Assembly (NCBI GenBank): GCA_903832105.1
Contig: CAILAO010000754.1
Span: forward strand, 1 to 6,004
Length of the DNA stretch: 6,004 nucleotides
Direction: 5' to 3'
DNA from: an uncultured Pseudomonadota bacterium
Lineage (GTDB): Bacteria; Bdellovibrionota_B; Oligoflexia; Oligoflexales; CAILAO01
The notes below the pieces were generated by a model. The model saw only the letters and a program-made list of their open reading frames with translations. It had not been told where the DNA came from and searched no databases. A program made the translations under genes and the position numbers. Each line of letters opens with the position of its first letter. The first letter of the stretch is position 1. Positions 4,955 through 6,004 of this stretch are shown here, in pieces.

Positions 4955-6004
4955 CTACTTCAACACGACGGTCTCAAAACTTCCATTAAAGCTTGTAGCG
5001 TCAAGCGTCACGTTTTTAGCTTCGTAGTTAGGCGCTTTAACCGTCACCACTTGCTTGCCCGGTATGGTCACCCGATGAAGATTCGATGTCACATACTTAA
5101 TATCACGGTTTGCCGTATTCACGCTCACGGTAGCGCTCGAAATCGGCTCACCCCTTTGATTGACAACCTTTAGGTGAATGCCCATAAGCCCACCTTCGAA
5201 GTACTTTAAAAGCGCTTCGCGATTGTCATTCCAATGCCCAGCCAGACTCGAAGCACTTGGCCATTTACCACCAAGCTCCACCGTCGCATGAATCGAGTTT
5301 CGATAATATGAGGCCCAATCTTGCATACCGCCATCGACCTCGTACCATTCATATCCGTATGTAAGTCCATGATCAAAACCGGCGTCATACATCGTGCGAT
5401 TTGTGTCTGCGTATTCTCTCGATAGTTTATACATGACAGGATCATCGCCAAACTTTTGTGAATCTGGTGAATTTTCCTGCGTATCCCATGGCAGATTGAT
5501 GCAGACCTCACCACCATGGAAGTTTAGTGCTATATGAAAAAGGTTCTGCTTATGCCAATCCATAATCACGCCAGTTTCCCGAGGCCGCCCGTTTGTCGTA
5601 TCGTTCGGATCCGAAGTAAAATCGGGGAATGAACGATTAAGATCGTCACCATTCGCGTTTCCCCTACGTTGGGCTTCAAAGCCATCGGGATTCATCGACG
5701 GCATAAGGAAAATTTGCGCGTTGTTGACTAGGTTTTTGATGCGAGCGTTTGAGCTATAATCATTCAAAAGAAGCCTCGCAAAATAAATTAAAAGCTCGCG
5801 GCCAATGACCTCATCACCATGCATATTCGCGATGTAAACTAAGTTCGGCTCATCCTCATTTGCTGTAACGTTATCGGATATCTTGATGTATAGAAGCTCA
5901 CGACCCTGAACGCTCTTCCCAGCACTCCCCACTTGGGCAAGGCTTGGAAACTCCTTAGCAAGACGCTCCAGCTCCGCTTTTAATTGCACATAATTATGAT
6001 AATC
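4955..6004 (-). CDS. M14 zinc carboxypeptidase (CPN/CPE-like subfamily), 5' end outside the window
   Basis: Only the C-terminal 349 residues are visible. The open frame continues through the window edge, giving DYHNYVQLKAEL, the usual 'YHNY' opening of M14 catalytic domains. The GTG at 5989 that could pass for a start encodes the V in this motif. Counting from the edge, the zinc ligands are H62 and E65 (NMHGDE) and H163 (NFHGG). N123-R124 (DLNRSFPD) correspond to the substrate-carboxylate binders, and E243 (TVELGGKWP) is the catalytic base. GGMQDW is typical of the M14B group. Residues about 275-349 form the transthyretin-like domain that follows the catalytic domain in carboxypeptidases N, E and D. 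It should remove C-terminal residues, often Lys or Arg in this subfamily, from peptides. The missing part probably includes a signal peptide, so export is likely but not seen. The stop TAG at 4955 faces the regulator gene across 32 bp. Confidence 0.92.
   Translation of the reverse strand, partial: DYHNYVQLKAELERLAKEFPSLAQVGSAGKSVQGRELLYIKISDNVTANEDEPNLVYIANMHGDEVIGRELLIYFARLLLNDYSSNARIKNLVNNAQIFLMPSMNPDGFEAQRRGNANGDDLNRSFPDFTSDPNDTTNGRPRETGVIMDWHKQNLFHIALNFHGGEVCINLPWDTQENSPDSQKFGDDPVMYKLSREYADTNRTMYDAGFDHGLTYGYEWYEVDGGMQDWASYYRNSIHATVELGGKWPSASSLAGHWNDNREALLKYFEGGLMGIHLKVVNQRGEPISSATVSVNTANRDIKYVTSNLHRVTIPGKQVVTVKAPNYEAKNVTLDATSFNGSFETVVLK

Noticed and set aside
5206..5517. A 103-codon minus-strand open frame within the carboxypeptidase gene
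   Set aside because: It is the same strand in another frame, overlapping the catalytic-domain coding sequence. The M14 motifs are all in the main frame.

Overview
The window looks like chromosomal DNA of a Gram-negative bacterium of moderate G+C. Gram-negative identity follows from an OmpA-type outer-membrane/peptidoglycan protein and two lipoproteins without an inner-membrane retention signal. An exported lipoprotein combining fibronectin type III (FN3) and RCC1 repeats, beside an OmpA-C protein and a metallocarboxypeptidase of animal-like type, recalls Bdellovibrionota/Oligoflexia or myxobacteria-like lineages. That placement is inference from gene content, not a sequence match. No mobile element, CRISPR array, rRNA or tRNA was seen.

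Layout. Bases 1-112 lie downstream of the first gene and may hold the decayed 3' end of a ParE/RelE-like toxin gene (42-101, minus; weak call). Bases 113-1990 (minus) encode a 625-residue lipoprotein with two FN3-like domains and seven RCC1 repeats. Bases 2003-3115 (minus) encode an OmpA-family protein with a beta-barrel-like N-terminal part, a proline linker and a peptidoglycan-binding OmpA-C domain. Bases 3128-3255 are intergenic and contain a 14-bp perfect hairpin (3209-3246). Bases 3256-3903 (minus) encode an unrecognised 215-residue lipoprotein. Bases 3904-4040 are a divergent regulatory region. Bases 4041-4922 (plus) encode an AraC/XylS-family regulator. Bases 4955-6004 (minus) are the C-terminal 349 residues of an M14 zinc carboxypeptidase that runs off the window edge. 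Its apparent GTG start at 5989 is an internal valine codon.

How the genes may work together. The OmpA and RCC1/FN3 genes are 12 bp apart, and the Shine-Dalgarno of the second overlaps the stop codon of the first, so they are very probably co-transcribed. The pair may form an envelope assembly, with a peptidoglycan-linked barrel next to a lipid-anchored, disulfide-rich beta-propeller. The unknown lipoprotein is in the same orientation upstream, and its translation-start region is almost identical to that of the OmpA gene, which hints at shared origin or shared control. The AraC-type regulator is divergent from this cluster and is the obvious candidate to control it. A pair of direct ACGTCA repeats 21 bp apart lies at its own start. 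The carboxypeptidase converges on the regulator gene with a 32-bp gap and is probably a separate unit. I did not find clear proof of an undescribed system. The OmpA plus FN3/RCC1 lipoprotein pair with the orphan lipoprotein is the most interesting candidate.
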